Positions 56,713-64,000 of a stretch of DNA of 64,000 nt are shown here, piece after piece. Both the position numbers and the translations under genes were made by a program. The DNA lies in the NCBI GenBank assembly GCA_937967645.1, contig CALBTT010000185.1, positions 4,935-68,934 on the forward strand, given 5' to 3'. This DNA is from an uncultured Zoogloea sp. Lineage in GTDB: Bacteria > Pseudomonadota > Gammaproteobacteria > Burkholderiales > Rhodocyclaceae. How positions within the stretch are numbered: position 1 is the first letter of the stretch; the number at the start of each line of letters is the position of its first letter. Below the pieces are notes generated by a model, which worked only from the letters and a program-made list of their open reading frames with translations, did no database searches and was not told the DNA's origin.

Positions 56713-57459
56713 TCAGGCGGTGATGCGTGCCGCGATGGCCTCCCGGGCCTCGCGGGCCAGGGATTTGCGGTCGGAGGTTTCGGCGCAGGTCGGAAGGGGC
56801 GGGGCGACCCGCACCCGGGCCACGATCTCAGCTTCGGCGACGATGGCCTGCAGGCATTCCAGCAGGCTGACGTCGCCATCGTAGGCCGGCGCCCGCGTGT
56901 AGCGCCCATCGGGCAGGCGGTAGCTGATGGCTAGGGGCTGGATCGGTGCGCCGGTGATGATGGCGGGCTGCAGCAGGGCGGCGTGGAAGCCCTGCACGTG
57001 GCTGCCGTCGGTGGTGGTCCCCTCCGGAAAGATCGCCACGTGGCGCTTGCGCTCCAGCAGGGCGCCGATCTCCGCATTGACGATGCGTGCATGGCCACGG
57101 CTGCCACGCCTCAGGAAGACGGTTTCGTGGCGGGCGGCCAGCCAGCCGACCACCGGCCAGTCGCGGACTTCCGCCTTGGACACGAAGGCGGCGGGAAAGG
57201 CCGCGTTGATCACGAACACATCCAGCCAGGACACATGGTTGGCGACCAGCAGGCTGCCAGGGCCGACGAAGGGTTCGTCGGCCGCCAGGCGTACACCCAG
57301 GATCTCCAACAGGCGGATCGACCAGCGCTGCTTGAGGCGGATCTGCCGGGCCTGAGGCAGGAAGCGGAATCCTGTCGCTGTCAGGGCCAGGCCGTAGAGG
57401 ACATGGCCGGCGAGGCGGACGTAGCGCGACAGGCGCAGGGGAAAAGAGGCGGGTTTCAG
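56713..57459 (-). CDS. 1-acyl-sn-glycerol-3-phosphate acyltransferase family, OlsA-like
   Basis: A protein of about 248 residues with the acyltransferase motifs NHVSWLD (H-x4-D), FLRRGSRGHA, IFPEGTTTDGS and APIQPLAISY, and an N-terminal membrane-associated helix (VRLAGHVLYGLALTATGFRF). It lies directly after the olsB-like gene. In that pairing the enzyme is OlsA, acylating lyso-ornithine lipid. No ATG, GTG or TTG is found at the expected start. The most plausible is CTG at 57459, overlapping the upstream stop (CTGA); the frame is otherwise open to 57690 inside the upstream gene. Confidence 0.85.
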   Translation of the reverse strand: MKPASFPLRLSRYVRLAGHVLYGLALTATGFRFLPQARQIRLKQRWSIRLLEILGVRLAADEPFVGPGSLLVANHVSWLDVFVINAAFPAAFVSKAEVRDWPVVGWLAARHETVFLRRGSRGHARIVNAEIGALLERKRHVAIFPEGTTTDGSHVQGFHAALLQPAIITGAPIQPLAISYRLPDGRYTRAPAYDGDVSLLECLQAIVAEAEIVARVRVAPPLPTCAETSDRKSLAREAREAIAARITA

Positions 57460-58214
57460 TCCTTGCGTCCCAGGAAGTGTTTGGCGTAGCGGGCGTCGAG
57501 CCGGGAGACCGGCAGCAGGACGGGCAGGTCGGCCGTGTTGAAGTCGGGATCCCAGGCGGGTTCGCCGCAGATCCAGGCGCCGGCCCGCAGGTAGCCCTTG
57601 ATCAGCGGCGGGGTGTCGGCATCCAGGTCCTGGCGCAGGGCCTGCAGGGGCAGCGGGGTGCGCGGGAAGACCCGGTATTCCAGCGGGCACAGGTGCTCGT
57701 CCTTCAAACGATTATACAGGCTGGCTGCGGCATGCCCGCCGTCGGCCATGCTGATCGAGGCGCAGCCGATCAGGTAGTCGTAGTTGTTCTCGAGCATGTA
57801 GCGGGCGAGGCCGGCCCACAGCAGCGTGATCACGGCACCCGAGCGGTAGTCGGCGTCGATGCAGGAGCGCCCGATCTCCACCATGCGGCCGCGCAGGTGG
57901 CGCAGGCGGGTCAGATCGAACTCGCTCTCGGAGTAATAGCTGCCCACCTCGCGGGAGGCGCTGGGCGACAGGATGCGGTAGGTGCCGACAATGCGCCCGG
58001 CGTCCTCGTCACGGACGATGAGGTGGTCGCAGAAGGGGTCGTAGAGGTCCCGGTCGACACCCGGCACGCGGGTCTGTAGGCGGGCCCCCATCTCGTCAGC
58101 GAAGACCCGGTAGCGCAGCTTTTGCGCTTCCAGGATCTCGGTGGGGCAGGTGGCCAGGCCGACATGCAGGTTGCGGCCCGGGCGCGATGCGGCGTGTTGT
58201 TCCTTGTGCAGCAT
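57456..58214 (-). CDS. olsB: L-ornithine N(alpha)-acyltransferase, OlsB-like
   Basis: A 252-residue GNAT-fold protein of the OlsB group, which transfers a 3-hydroxyacyl chain from acyl carrier protein to ornithine. Evidence is LEAQKLRYRVFADEMGARL, DLYDPFCDHLIVRDEDAGRI, VEIGRSCIDADYRSGAVITL and LIGCASISMADGGHAAASLY, all in the order known in OlsB. GAGGATTTCCA before the ATG at 58214 decides the start over an ATG at 58238. Followed by the OlsA-like gene with overlapping stop and start, so both steps of ornithine-lipid synthesis lie together; these phosphorus-free lipids often replace phospholipids under phosphate limitation. Confidence 0.88.
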   Translation of the reverse strand: MLHKEQHAASRPGRNLHVGLATCPTEILEAQKLRYRVFADEMGARLQTRVPGVDRDLYDPFCDHLIVRDEDAGRIVGTYRILSPSASREVGSYYSESEFDLTRLRHLRGRMVEIGRSCIDADYRSGAVITLLWAGLARYMLENNYDYLIGCASISMADGGHAAASLYNRLKDEHLCPLEYRVFPRTPLPLQALRQDLDADTPPLIKGYLRAGAWICGEPAWDPDFNTADLPVLLPVSRLDARYAKHFLGRKD

Positions 58215-58297
58215 TGGAAATCCTCGTGGGGTTTCCATCCATTGTGGAAATGCTGCGTTGCGGCGCCATGAAGGGGTGATGACGGGGATGTGACGCG

Positions 58298-58323
58298 CGC
58301 CGGGGCAGGGTGGCGCCCCGGCG
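58298..58323 (-). terminator. GC-rich hairpin after the glycine-zipper lipoprotein gene
   Basis: CGCCGGGGC (58298-58306) and GCCCCGGCG (58315-58323) pair perfectly over 9 bases, 8 bases after the lipoprotein stop on the minus strand. There is no T run after it on that strand, so it is a possible rather than certain terminator. Confidence 0.45.
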
Positions 58324-58331
58324 GCCTGTCA

Positions 58332-58787
58332 TCAACGGGAGACGCGGGTGTTGCGGCCGTCCTGGAGCAGGCGCACGCGCTCGCCGGGCGCGAAGTTCTC
58401 GCCGCCGTCTTCCTGGACGATGGCGAGGAGCTCGCCGTTGTCCATCTTGAGGGTGACCTCGACGCCCTGCTTGCGGGTCATGCCTTCCTCGGCCGCCGCT
58501 CCGGCAATGCCGCCGGCCACCGCACCGATCACCGCGGCAATGCTGGAACCCTTGCCGCCGCCGATGGTGCTGCCGGCGATGCCGCCCACGGCGGCACCGG
58601 CGATGGTGCCGATGGGGGTGTTGCTGCCTTCCAGTTTGACCGGACGGACGCTTTCGATGACCCCCATGCGGACGCTCATGACCCGCCGGGCCTCGGTCCG
58701 CTCATAGTCGCCGCCGCCGAGACCGGAGGCGCAGCCGGTGACGCTCACCGCCGCAATCAGGGACAGGCCGATCATCAGGACACGCAT
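58332..58787 (-). CDS. Glycine-zipper outer-membrane lipoprotein, SlyB/Pcp-like
   Basis: A 151-residue protein with lipobox VSVTGC (Cys near residue 19) and a mature part with YERTEARRVMSVRMGVIESV. A glycine-zipper stretch rich in small residues follows (PIGTIAGAAVGGIAGSTIGG, VIGAVAGGIAGAAAEEG), and then a beta domain, VEVTLKMDNGELLAIVQ. This is the pattern of SlyB/Pcp lipoproteins, envelope-stress proteins. AAAGGAAACAAG before the ATG at 58787 decides the start. Located 12 bases after the PfkB gene. Confidence 0.88.
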   Translation of the reverse strand: MRVLMIGLSLIAAVSVTGCASGLGGGDYERTEARRVMSVRMGVIESVRPVKLEGSNTPIGTIAGAAVGGIAGSTIGGGKGSSIAAVIGAVAGGIAGAAAEEGMTRKQGVEVTLKMDNGELLAIVQEDGGENFAPGERVRLLQDGRNTRVSR

Positions 58788-58798
58788 CTTGTTTCCTT

Positions 58799-59734
58799 TC
58801 ACCAAAGTGTGCTGCCAAAGGCGCTGCGGTAGGCTGCGCCGATCTCTTCGCGGCTCGGGGCATGATTCTGGCCACCCCGGCAGGCGATCTTGAGGGCCCC
58901 CATCAGGGACGCCAGGCGGCCGGTCTGATCCCAGTCCAGTCCGTTCTCGATGCCGTAGAGCAGGCCTGCCCGGTAGGCGTCGCCGCAGCCGGTGGGGTCC
59001 TCGATGGCCGTGGGCTGGGCGCAGGGGATGTCGATGCGGTGTCCGCCGACATGGATCTCCGAGCCTTCCGCACCCCGCGTGACCACCAGCGCCCGGACTT
59101 CGCCGGCCAGGGATTCAACGCTGCGTCCGGTGCGCTCGCAGAGCAGGCGCGCCTCGTAGTCATTGACCGTGCAGTAGTCCGCCAGTTGCAGGCAGGCCAG
59201 CAATTCGTCGCCATTGAACATGGGCAGGCCCTGGCCCGGATCGAACACGAAGGGGATGCCGGCCTCGGCGAACTGACGCGAATGCTCGAGCATGCCGTCG
59301 CGGCCGTCCGGGGAAACAATGCCCAGGGTCACGCCACGGCTGTGCTCGACCTTGTTGAGGTGGGAGTGGACCATCGCGCCGGGGTGGAAGGCGGTGATCT
59401 GGTTGTCGTCCAGGTCGGTGGTGATGAAGGCCTGGGCGGTGAAGGTGCCCGGCACCTGGGTGACGTGGGCGCGGGACAGGCCCAGCTTGTCGAGGCGCTC
59501 GAGGTAGGGCGTGGCGTCGTCGCCAACGGTGGCCATGATCAGCGCCTCGCCGCCCAGCAGCCTGAGGTTGTAGGCAATGTTGCCGGCGCAGCCGCCGAAC
59601 TCCCGGCGCATCTCCGGTACCAGGAAGGACACGTTCAGGATGTGGATCTGCTCGGGCAGGATGTGGTTCTTGAAGCGGTCATGGAAGACCATGATCGAGT
59701 CGTAGGCGATGGAGCCGCAGATGAGCGTGGACAT
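58799..59734 (-). CDS. PfkB family carbohydrate/nucleoside kinase
   Basis: A 311-residue ribokinase-fold protein. It starts MSTLICGSIAYDSIMVF; the first signature is FGGCAGNIAYNLRLLGG, and the second, with the catalytic Asp252, is DPTGCGDAYRAGLLYG. It has a long N-terminal strand-loop (FKNHILPEQIHILNVSFLVP) similar to adenosine-kinase-like bacterial members. The substrate is not clear from sequence; adenosine or a sugar is likely. The gene is part of the accB-accC-prmA group. The ATG at 59734 is chosen because the frame upstream is a shadow of the neighbour. Confidence 0.88.
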   Translation of the reverse strand: MSTLICGSIAYDSIMVFHDRFKNHILPEQIHILNVSFLVPEMRREFGGCAGNIAYNLRLLGGEALIMATVGDDATPYLERLDKLGLSRAHVTQVPGTFTAQAFITTDLDDNQITAFHPGAMVHSHLNKVEHSRGVTLGIVSPDGRDGMLEHSRQFAEAGIPFVFDPGQGLPMFNGDELLACLQLADYCTVNDYEARLLCERTGRSVESLAGEVRALVVTRGAEGSEIHVGGHRIDIPCAQPTAIEDPTGCGDAYRAGLLYGIENGLDWDQTGRLASLMGALKIACRGGQNHAPSREEIGAAYRSAFGSTLW

Positions 59735-59768
59735 GGGTTTCGGATGTGCTGGGTTGAAGGGCCAGGAG

Positions 59769-59794
59769 GCGTTGCCGTACCCGGACGGCAACGC
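59769..59794. other. Inverted repeat between DUF3426 and PfkB genes
   Basis: GCGTTGCCGT (59769-59778) and ACGGCAACGC (59785-59794) form a perfect 10-bp stem with a 6-base loop in the 64-base gap. It has no T run on the minus strand and lies just before the PfkB leader, so it could be a weak terminator or a translational regulator. Confidence 0.4.
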
Positions 59795-59798
59795 GTGT

Positions 59799-61457
59799 TC
59801 AGGGGTAGAAAGCGTAGACCCTGTAGCCTGCGGCGGCCACGCCGGGGGCTTCGAAGGCAACCCGTGCGGCGATCTCGCGGCGGGCCGGGAAGGCGTCCCG
59901 GGGGGCGTCGGCCGGCAGCCACTGGGCGGGCTCGAGGACGCGTCTTACCAGGGCCTTGTCACGGGCATCGGTCAGGGTGACCTCCAGGTGGGGCCAGGCC
60001 TGCTGGAATTCGGCCCGGTTGCGCAGGGTCGCGTGCAGCGTGAACAGGGCTTCGCGGCTTGCATCCGGCTGGATGTCGGAGCTCTCGATGGCGATCTCGG
60101 CGGCCTCCCGGGGGAGCGGCAACTCGCAGCCCAGGCTGCTGCACAAGGCCTCGAGTGCGGGTCGGGTGGGGGGCGATGACAGGGCGATCTCGTTCCGGAA
60201 CACCAGGACGCCCTGGGCCAGCAGGGTCAGGGACAGCAGGGTGGCGCCGGCTGCCCAGAGGGCCTGGTTGAGGGCCGAGGGGGAGGCTGGCTCGTCGTCG
60301 GCTTCGGTGCTGTCGTCCTCGTCGGTGTCTTCGTCCCGGGCCGGATCCTTGGCCGTGTTCTGTGCGGTGGGGCGCTCGGGCTCCGGGGGCAGCAGGGGGG
60401 CCGCGGCGGTAACCTGAGGCTCTATCGGTAACGGGCTTGCCGCGGCGTGTTCGCCGGCATCCTCCTTGTGGAGCAACGCATCGAAGTCGATGGGCGGCTC
60501 GCTGGCGGCGGGGGGGGCAGTCGGTGATGAGGCCTTCAGGTCCAGGTCGGCCGGATCGGGCCAGTCGGCCTGAAACTGCTGCGGATCCGGGGCCGGCGGT
60601 GTGGTGGACGGGAAGTCATCGTCCATGCCGAACTCGAGCAGGGGATCGCTGGCGAGGGAGTTCTGGGGGGCGTCGGCTGGCGTGTCGCTGGCCTGTTCCG
60701 GCTCGTCGGCGACGACCTGGGAGGCATCGGATGCGTCGATCGGCGCCTCAGGGGATTCCAGCGGCCATTCGTCCTCAGGGGGGAGCACGATCTCACCGCT
60801 GGGCTCGATCCGCGCATCGGGGGCCGCAACGGGCTCGTCGAGCATGGCGGGCCAGGGGTCGGTATCGGTGGGAGGGGGGGCCTCCTCATCGTCCGGGCTG
60901 ACCCAGGCTTCTTCGGCGGTGGGCCGGGCCTCGTCGGGCGTGTCGACCGGGAGGTCTGGCTGCAGCGGGGTGGGCTCGTCCAGTGCTTCGATGTCCGCGG
61001 GAGGGGGCGGCTCCGTTGCTTCGCTGGAGAGGAGGGGCTCCTCATCGACAGGGGGTGTGTCCGGAGCACTGTCCGGTGTGTCAGCGTGCGACGGGGCGAC
61101 CGCTGCGTCTGCCTGTAGTCCGGCTGGGCTTTCTGCCGGGCTTGCCTCGGGGTTTTCGGCTGCGGGTGACTGCCCGGGATGTGTCGCGGTGTCGTCGTCG
61201 CTGGCGGCGGGGAAGGGCTCCTTCTCCTCCAGCACGAACAGCGGGGTGTCCGGGGAGGGCTGAAGGGCAGGCTGTGGTGGGTGGTAGGCCTCGTGGACCT
61301 CGCGGGGGATCGGGACGGCATTCTCGTCCACGAGGGTTTCCAGCGCGTTGAAGGCGTGGTTGCACTGGCCGCAGCGCACACGGCCCTGACGGGCGCGCAA
61401 CTGCTCCGGGCGCACCCGGAAGGTGGTGGCGCACGCGGGGCAGCGCGCGAGGATCAT
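59799..61457 (-). CDS. MJ0042-type zinc-ribbon / DUF3426 membrane protein
   Basis: A 552-residue protein. The N-terminal zinc ribbon has CPACATTFRVRPEQL and VRCGQCNHAF (two CxxC pairs). A very long acidic Pro/Ala/Glu/Asp-rich linker spans about residues 50-370, one membrane helix lies at about 395-415 (WAAGATLLSLTLLAQGVLVF), and a periplasmic DUF3426 domain ends the protein (CSSLGCELPLPREAAEIAIE). The linker is much longer than in most relatives. The start overlaps the prmA stop (ATGA). Function is unknown; the family is a conserved neighbour of prmA in betaproteobacteria. Confidence 0.9.
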   Translation of the reverse strand: MILARCPACATTFRVRPEQLRARQGRVRCGQCNHAFNALETLVDENAVPIPREVHEAYHPPQPALQPSPDTPLFVLEEKEPFPAASDDDTATHPGQSPAAENPEASPAESPAGLQADAAVAPSHADTPDSAPDTPPVDEEPLLSSEATEPPPPADIEALDEPTPLQPDLPVDTPDEARPTAEEAWVSPDDEEAPPPTDTDPWPAMLDEPVAAPDARIEPSGEIVLPPEDEWPLESPEAPIDASDASQVVADEPEQASDTPADAPQNSLASDPLLEFGMDDDFPSTTPPAPDPQQFQADWPDPADLDLKASSPTAPPAASEPPIDFDALLHKEDAGEHAAASPLPIEPQVTAAAPLLPPEPERPTAQNTAKDPARDEDTDEDDSTEADDEPASPSALNQALWAAGATLLSLTLLAQGVLVFRNEIALSSPPTRPALEALCSSLGCELPLPREAAEIAIESSDIQPDASREALFTLHATLRNRAEFQQAWPHLEVTLTDARDKALVRRVLEPAQWLPADAPRDAFPARREIAARVAFEAPGVAAAGYRVYAFYP

Positions 61458-62356
61458 GGCACCGCCCGCTCCGGCATTTCGCCTTCGAGGCGCACCCAGC
61501 CTTCGTGGGTGGCGCCGACCCGCAGTGCGATGTAGGGGGCGTAGGCGGCGATGACATCCTCTGCCTGGGGCTCGAGCACGCCCGACAGGGCCAGCTTGCC
61601 GCCCGGGGCGACCCGCGCCGCCAGCAAGGGGGCGAGCATCTTCAGCGGATTGGTCAGGATGTTGGCGACAACCCGCTGGAAGGTGCCTTCAAGCGGCTTG
61701 GCCGACACCTGCAGGTGCAGGCTCACGCCGTTGTTGGCGGCGTTGTCGGCGGCGGTCTCGACCGCCTTCTCGTCGATGTCCACGCCGGTGACTTCACCGG
61801 CACCCAGCTTGGCCGCCGCGATGGCCAGGATGCCGGAGCCGCAGCCGTAATCCAGCACGCTGACGCCCGGGGTGACCTGCTCGGTGAGCCACTCCAGGCA
61901 CACGCGGGTGGTGGGGTGGGAACCGGTGCCGAAGGCCATGCCCGGATCGAGGACCAGGTTGATGGCGTCCGGCGCCGGGGATTCGTGCCACGAGGGCACG
62001 ATCCACAGGCGGTCGGTGATGCGGATCGGGTCGAACTGGCTCTGGGTGAGCTGCACCCAGTTCTGCTCCTCGACCTCCTCGATAGTGAAGGGCGGCACCG
62101 CGTCCAGCCCGGCCGCCGCCGAGGCGGTGGCGAGGGACTGGGCCAGGTCGGTGTCGGTGTCGAAGAGCGCCACCACGCGGCTGTGATCCCACAGGCTGGC
62201 GGGCGACATGCCCGGCTCGCCGAACTGGGGCTTCTCGGCGTCGGTGCCGGCGTCCGCGTCGTCGATGCTGACCGACAGGGCGCCGTGCTCCATCAGCGCC
62301 TCGGAGAGGGCCTCGGCGCGCTTGGCGTCAGCCTGGAGGATGACCGAGATCCACAT
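61454..62356 (-). CDS. prmA: Ribosomal protein L11 methyltransferase PrmA
   Basis: A 300-residue enzyme that trimethylates L11 at several residues. It has an N-terminal ferredoxin-like substrate domain (MWISVILQADAKRAEALSEA), a linker and a class I methyltransferase with the PrmA signature DPGMAFGTGSHPTTRVCLEW and motif I VLDYGCGSGILAIAAAKLGA, then VDIDEKAVETAADNA and NILTNPLKMLAP. It overlaps accC at its start (ATGA) and the zinc-ribbon gene at its end. Confidence 0.97.
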   Translation of the reverse strand: MWISVILQADAKRAEALSEALMEHGALSVSIDDADAGTDAEKPQFGEPGMSPASLWDHSRVVALFDTDTDLAQSLATASAAAGLDAVPPFTIEEVEEQNWVQLTQSQFDPIRITDRLWIVPSWHESPAPDAINLVLDPGMAFGTGSHPTTRVCLEWLTEQVTPGVSVLDYGCGSGILAIAAAKLGAGEVTGVDIDEKAVETAADNAANNGVSLHLQVSAKPLEGTFQRVVANILTNPLKMLAPLLAARVAPGGKLALSGVLEPQAEDVIAAYAPYIALRVGATHEGWVRLEGEMPERAVP

Positions 62357-63717
62357 CAGTTCTTGCTTACTTCGTTGCGCCCCGCCAGCTTGTGCTCCAG
62401 GTAGTGGATGCTGGTGCCGCCTTCGACGAAGCGGGCATCGAGCATCAGTTCCTGGTGCAGCGGGATGTTGGTCTTGATGCCTTCGACCAGCATTTCGGAC
62501 AGGGCGATACGCATGCGGCGGATGGCCTGGTCACGGGTGTCCCCGTAGGCGATCAGCTTGCCGATCATCGAGTCATAGTGCTGGGGCACGGTGTAGCCGT
62601 TGTAGACGTGGGAGTCCACGCGGATGCCGGGGCCGCCGGGCACGTGCCAGTTGGCAATCTTGCCCGGGCAGGGGGTGAACTTGAACGGGTCTTCGGCGTT
62701 GATCCGGCACTCGATGGCGTGGCCGCGGAATTCGATGTCGCGTTGCTTGTAGCGCAGCTTCTGGCCAGCCGCGACGCGGATCTGCTCCTGCACGATGTCC
62801 ACGCCGGTGATCAGCTCGGTGACCGGGTGTTCAACCTGCACGCGGGTGTTCATCTCGATGAAGTAGAACTCGCCGTTCTCGTAAAGGAATTCGAAGGTGC
62901 CGGCCCCCCGGTAGCCGATCTTGCGGCAGGCCTCGGCGCAGCGTTCGCCGATGCGCAGGATGTGGCGGCGTTCGATGCCGGGGGCGGGGGCTTCCTCGAT
63001 GACCTTCTGGTGGCGACGCTGCATGGAGCAGTCGCGCTCGCCCAGGTGGATGGCGTTGCCATGCTGGTCGGCGAGGATCTGGATCTCCACGTGACGCGGG
63101 TTCTCCAGGAACTTCTCCATGTAGACCATCGGGTTGCCGAAGAAGGCGCCTGCTTCGGAACGGGTCGTGGTGACGGCATTGAGCAGCGCGGCCTCGGTGT
63201 GGACCACACGCATGCCGCGACCACCGCCACCGCCGGCGGCCTTGATGATCACCGGATAGCCGATGGCCCGGGCGATCTTGACGATCTCCTTGGGGTCGTC
63301 GGGCAGGGCGCCTTCGGAGCCGGGTACGCAGGGTACGCCAGCCGCCTTCATGGCGTCCTTGGCGGAGACCTTGTCGCCCATCAGGCGGATGGTCTCGGCG
63401 CGGGGGCCGATGAAGACGAAACCGGACTGCTCGACCCGCTCGGCGAAGTCGGCGTTCTCGGACAGGAAGCCGTAGCCTGGGTGGATGGCTTCGGCGTCAG
63501 TGACCTCCGCGGCGGAGATCAGGGCCGGGATGTTGAGGTAGCTGAGGGTCGAGGAGGCGGGGCCGATGCAGACGGATTCGTCGGCCAGCTTGACGTACTT
63601 GGCTTCGGCGTCCGGCTCGGAGTGCACTGCGACGGTCTTGATGCCCAGCTCGCGGCAGGCACGCAGCACGCGCAGGGCGATCTCGCCCCGGTTGGCGATG
63701 AGGATCTTTTCAAACAT
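62356..63717 (-). CDS. accC: Acetyl-CoA carboxylase biotin carboxylase subunit AccC
   Basis: A 453-residue ATP-grasp enzyme that carboxylates biotin on AccB in fatty acid synthesis. Signs are MFEKILIANRGEIALRVLRA, AIHPGYGFLSENADFAE, the ATP loop IKAAGGGGGRGMRVV, ERDCSMQRRHQKVIEEAPAP, EMNTRVQVEHPVTELITGVD and ECRINAEDP. ATG at 63717 is chosen; a second in-frame ATG lies two codons upstream. accB ends 10 bases before it. Confidence 0.98.
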   Translation of the reverse strand: MFEKILIANRGEIALRVLRACRELGIKTVAVHSEPDAEAKYVKLADESVCIGPASSTLSYLNIPALISAAEVTDAEAIHPGYGFLSENADFAERVEQSGFVFIGPRAETIRLMGDKVSAKDAMKAAGVPCVPGSEGALPDDPKEIVKIARAIGYPVIIKAAGGGGGRGMRVVHTEAALLNAVTTTRSEAGAFFGNPMVYMEKFLENPRHVEIQILADQHGNAIHLGERDCSMQRRHQKVIEEAPAPGIERRHILRIGERCAEACRKIGYRGAGTFEFLYENGEFYFIEMNTRVQVEHPVTELITGVDIVQEQIRVAAGQKLRYKQRDIEFRGHAIECRINAEDPFKFTPCPGKIANWHVPGGPGIRVDSHVYNGYTVPQHYDSMIGKLIAYGDTRDQAIRRMRIALSEMLVEGIKTNIPLHQELMLDARFVEGGTSIHYLEHKLAGRNEVSKN

Positions 63718-63727
63718 GGCCATGGGC

Positions 63728-63953
63728 TTAGCCGATGATGAAGAGGGGTTCGCCGAACTCCACGGGCTCACCGTTCTCGACCAGGATGGCCTTGATGGTG
63801 CCGGCGGCGTCGGCTTCGATCTCGTTCATCAGCTTCATGGCTTCGATGATGCACAGCACATCGCCGGCGCTGACGCTCTGGCCGACCTCGGCCAGGGGCT
63901 TGGCGCCCGGCGCGCTGGCCCGGTAGAAGGTGCCGACCATCGGCGACTTGACC
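63728..63953 (-). CDS. accB: Biotin carboxyl carrier protein AccB, C-terminal part (broken by adapter)
   Basis: The frame encodes the biotinyl domain of AccB: KSPMVGTFYRASAPGAKPLA, then VSAGDVLCIIEAMKLMNEIE with the biotinylated Lys in EAMKLM, and ends EFGEPLFIIG. About 75 of the usual 150 residues are present. The coding sequence is interrupted at 63953/63954 where adapter sequence begins, so the gene is 5' truncated by the end of the real contig. A Met at 63940 is an internal residue, not the start. Confidence 0.93.
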
Positions 63954-64000
63954 AGATCGGAAGAGCGTCGTGTAGGGAAAGAGTGTAGATCTCGGTGGTC
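63954..64000. other. Illumina TruSeq adapter sequence at contig end (not genomic)
   Basis: The last 47 bases begin AGATCGGAAGAGCGTCGTGT and continue with GGGAAAGAGTGTAGATCTCG, which is the reverse complement of the Illumina TruSeq universal adapter. Translated on the plus strand it gives the well-known contamination peptide IGRASCRERV. The junction cuts accB in mid-domain. Confidence 0.97.

Noticed and set aside
62392..63738. 448-codon plus-strand frame opposite accC
   Set aside because: AccC on the minus strand is unambiguous; this frame has repetitive Gly/Asp/Val shadow composition.
63566..63988. Plus-strand frame ending in IGRASCRERV
   Set aside because: The C-terminus is translated adapter and the rest is antisense to accB/accC.
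1..64000. CRISPR arrays, insertion sequences, integrases, tRNA and rRNA genes
   Set aside because: I looked for repeat-spacer periodicity, transposase motifs and tRNA-like cloverleafs and saw none; a covariance or profile search would be needed for certainty.

Overview
The window reads as one high-GC Gram-negative chromosome segment, most likely a betaproteobacterium of the Rhodocyclales type. This is inferred from the accB-accC-prmA-zinc-ribbon/DUF3426-pfkB order, the ubiC-ubiA pair, the ornithine-lipid genes and the type II secretion set; no rRNA or tRNA is present to confirm it. Coding density is very high: with the starts chosen here no intergenic stretch reaches 300 bases, and the longest (50813-51090) is 278 bases. 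The right end is not genomic. From 63954 to 64000 the sequence matches the Illumina TruSeq adapter, so the real contig stops inside accB.

Layout. 1-8.3 kb (minus): 3' truncated indolepyruvate ferredoxin oxidoreductase, a DUF4105 periplasmic protein, a DUF3015 protein, a chemotaxis transducer and a D-lactate dehydrogenase. 8.4-12.5 kb (plus): ridA, recG, ubiC, ubiA. 12.5-15 kb: waaA (minus) and a UDP-glucuronate 4-epimerase-like gene (plus). 15-28 kb (plus): a large secreted TPR protein and a compact type II secretion operon gspE-F-G-H-I-J-K-L-M-(C/N)-D with start/stop overlaps at most junctions. 28-31.3 kb (plus): a small lipoprotein, an apparently highly expressed secreted surface protein with its own terminator, and a periplasmic parvulin isomerase.

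31.4-55.8 kb is a surface-polysaccharide locus. A plus-strand arm encodes the ABC exporter Wzm/Wzt, with a Wzt carbohydrate-binding tail, and a methyltransferase with a coiled-coil tail. A long minus-strand arm (50.8 to 34.5 kb) encodes glycosyltransferases, a flippase-like protein, a mutase-like FAD protein, a GT-C-like membrane protein, a very large HAD protein, a polysaccharide deacetylase, an unknown protein and a double-domain methyltransferase. The plus-strand end of the locus is a secreted ATP-dependent DNA ligase followed by a wbpV/wbpL/wbpM-like trio that would make and attach the first sugar to undecaprenyl phosphate.

55.8-64 kb: apaH (plus); then on the minus strand, read from the right edge, accB (partial), accC, prmA, a DUF3426 protein, a PfkB kinase, a glycine-zipper lipoprotein, olsB and olsA (ornithine lipid synthesis).

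Working hypothesis: the type II secretion operon, the abundant surface protein with its isomerase, and the adjacent ABC-exported O-polysaccharide locus form one cell-surface unit, possibly an S-layer-like protein secreted by the T2SS and displayed on, or together with, the exported polysaccharide. The gene order is seen; the functional link is inference.
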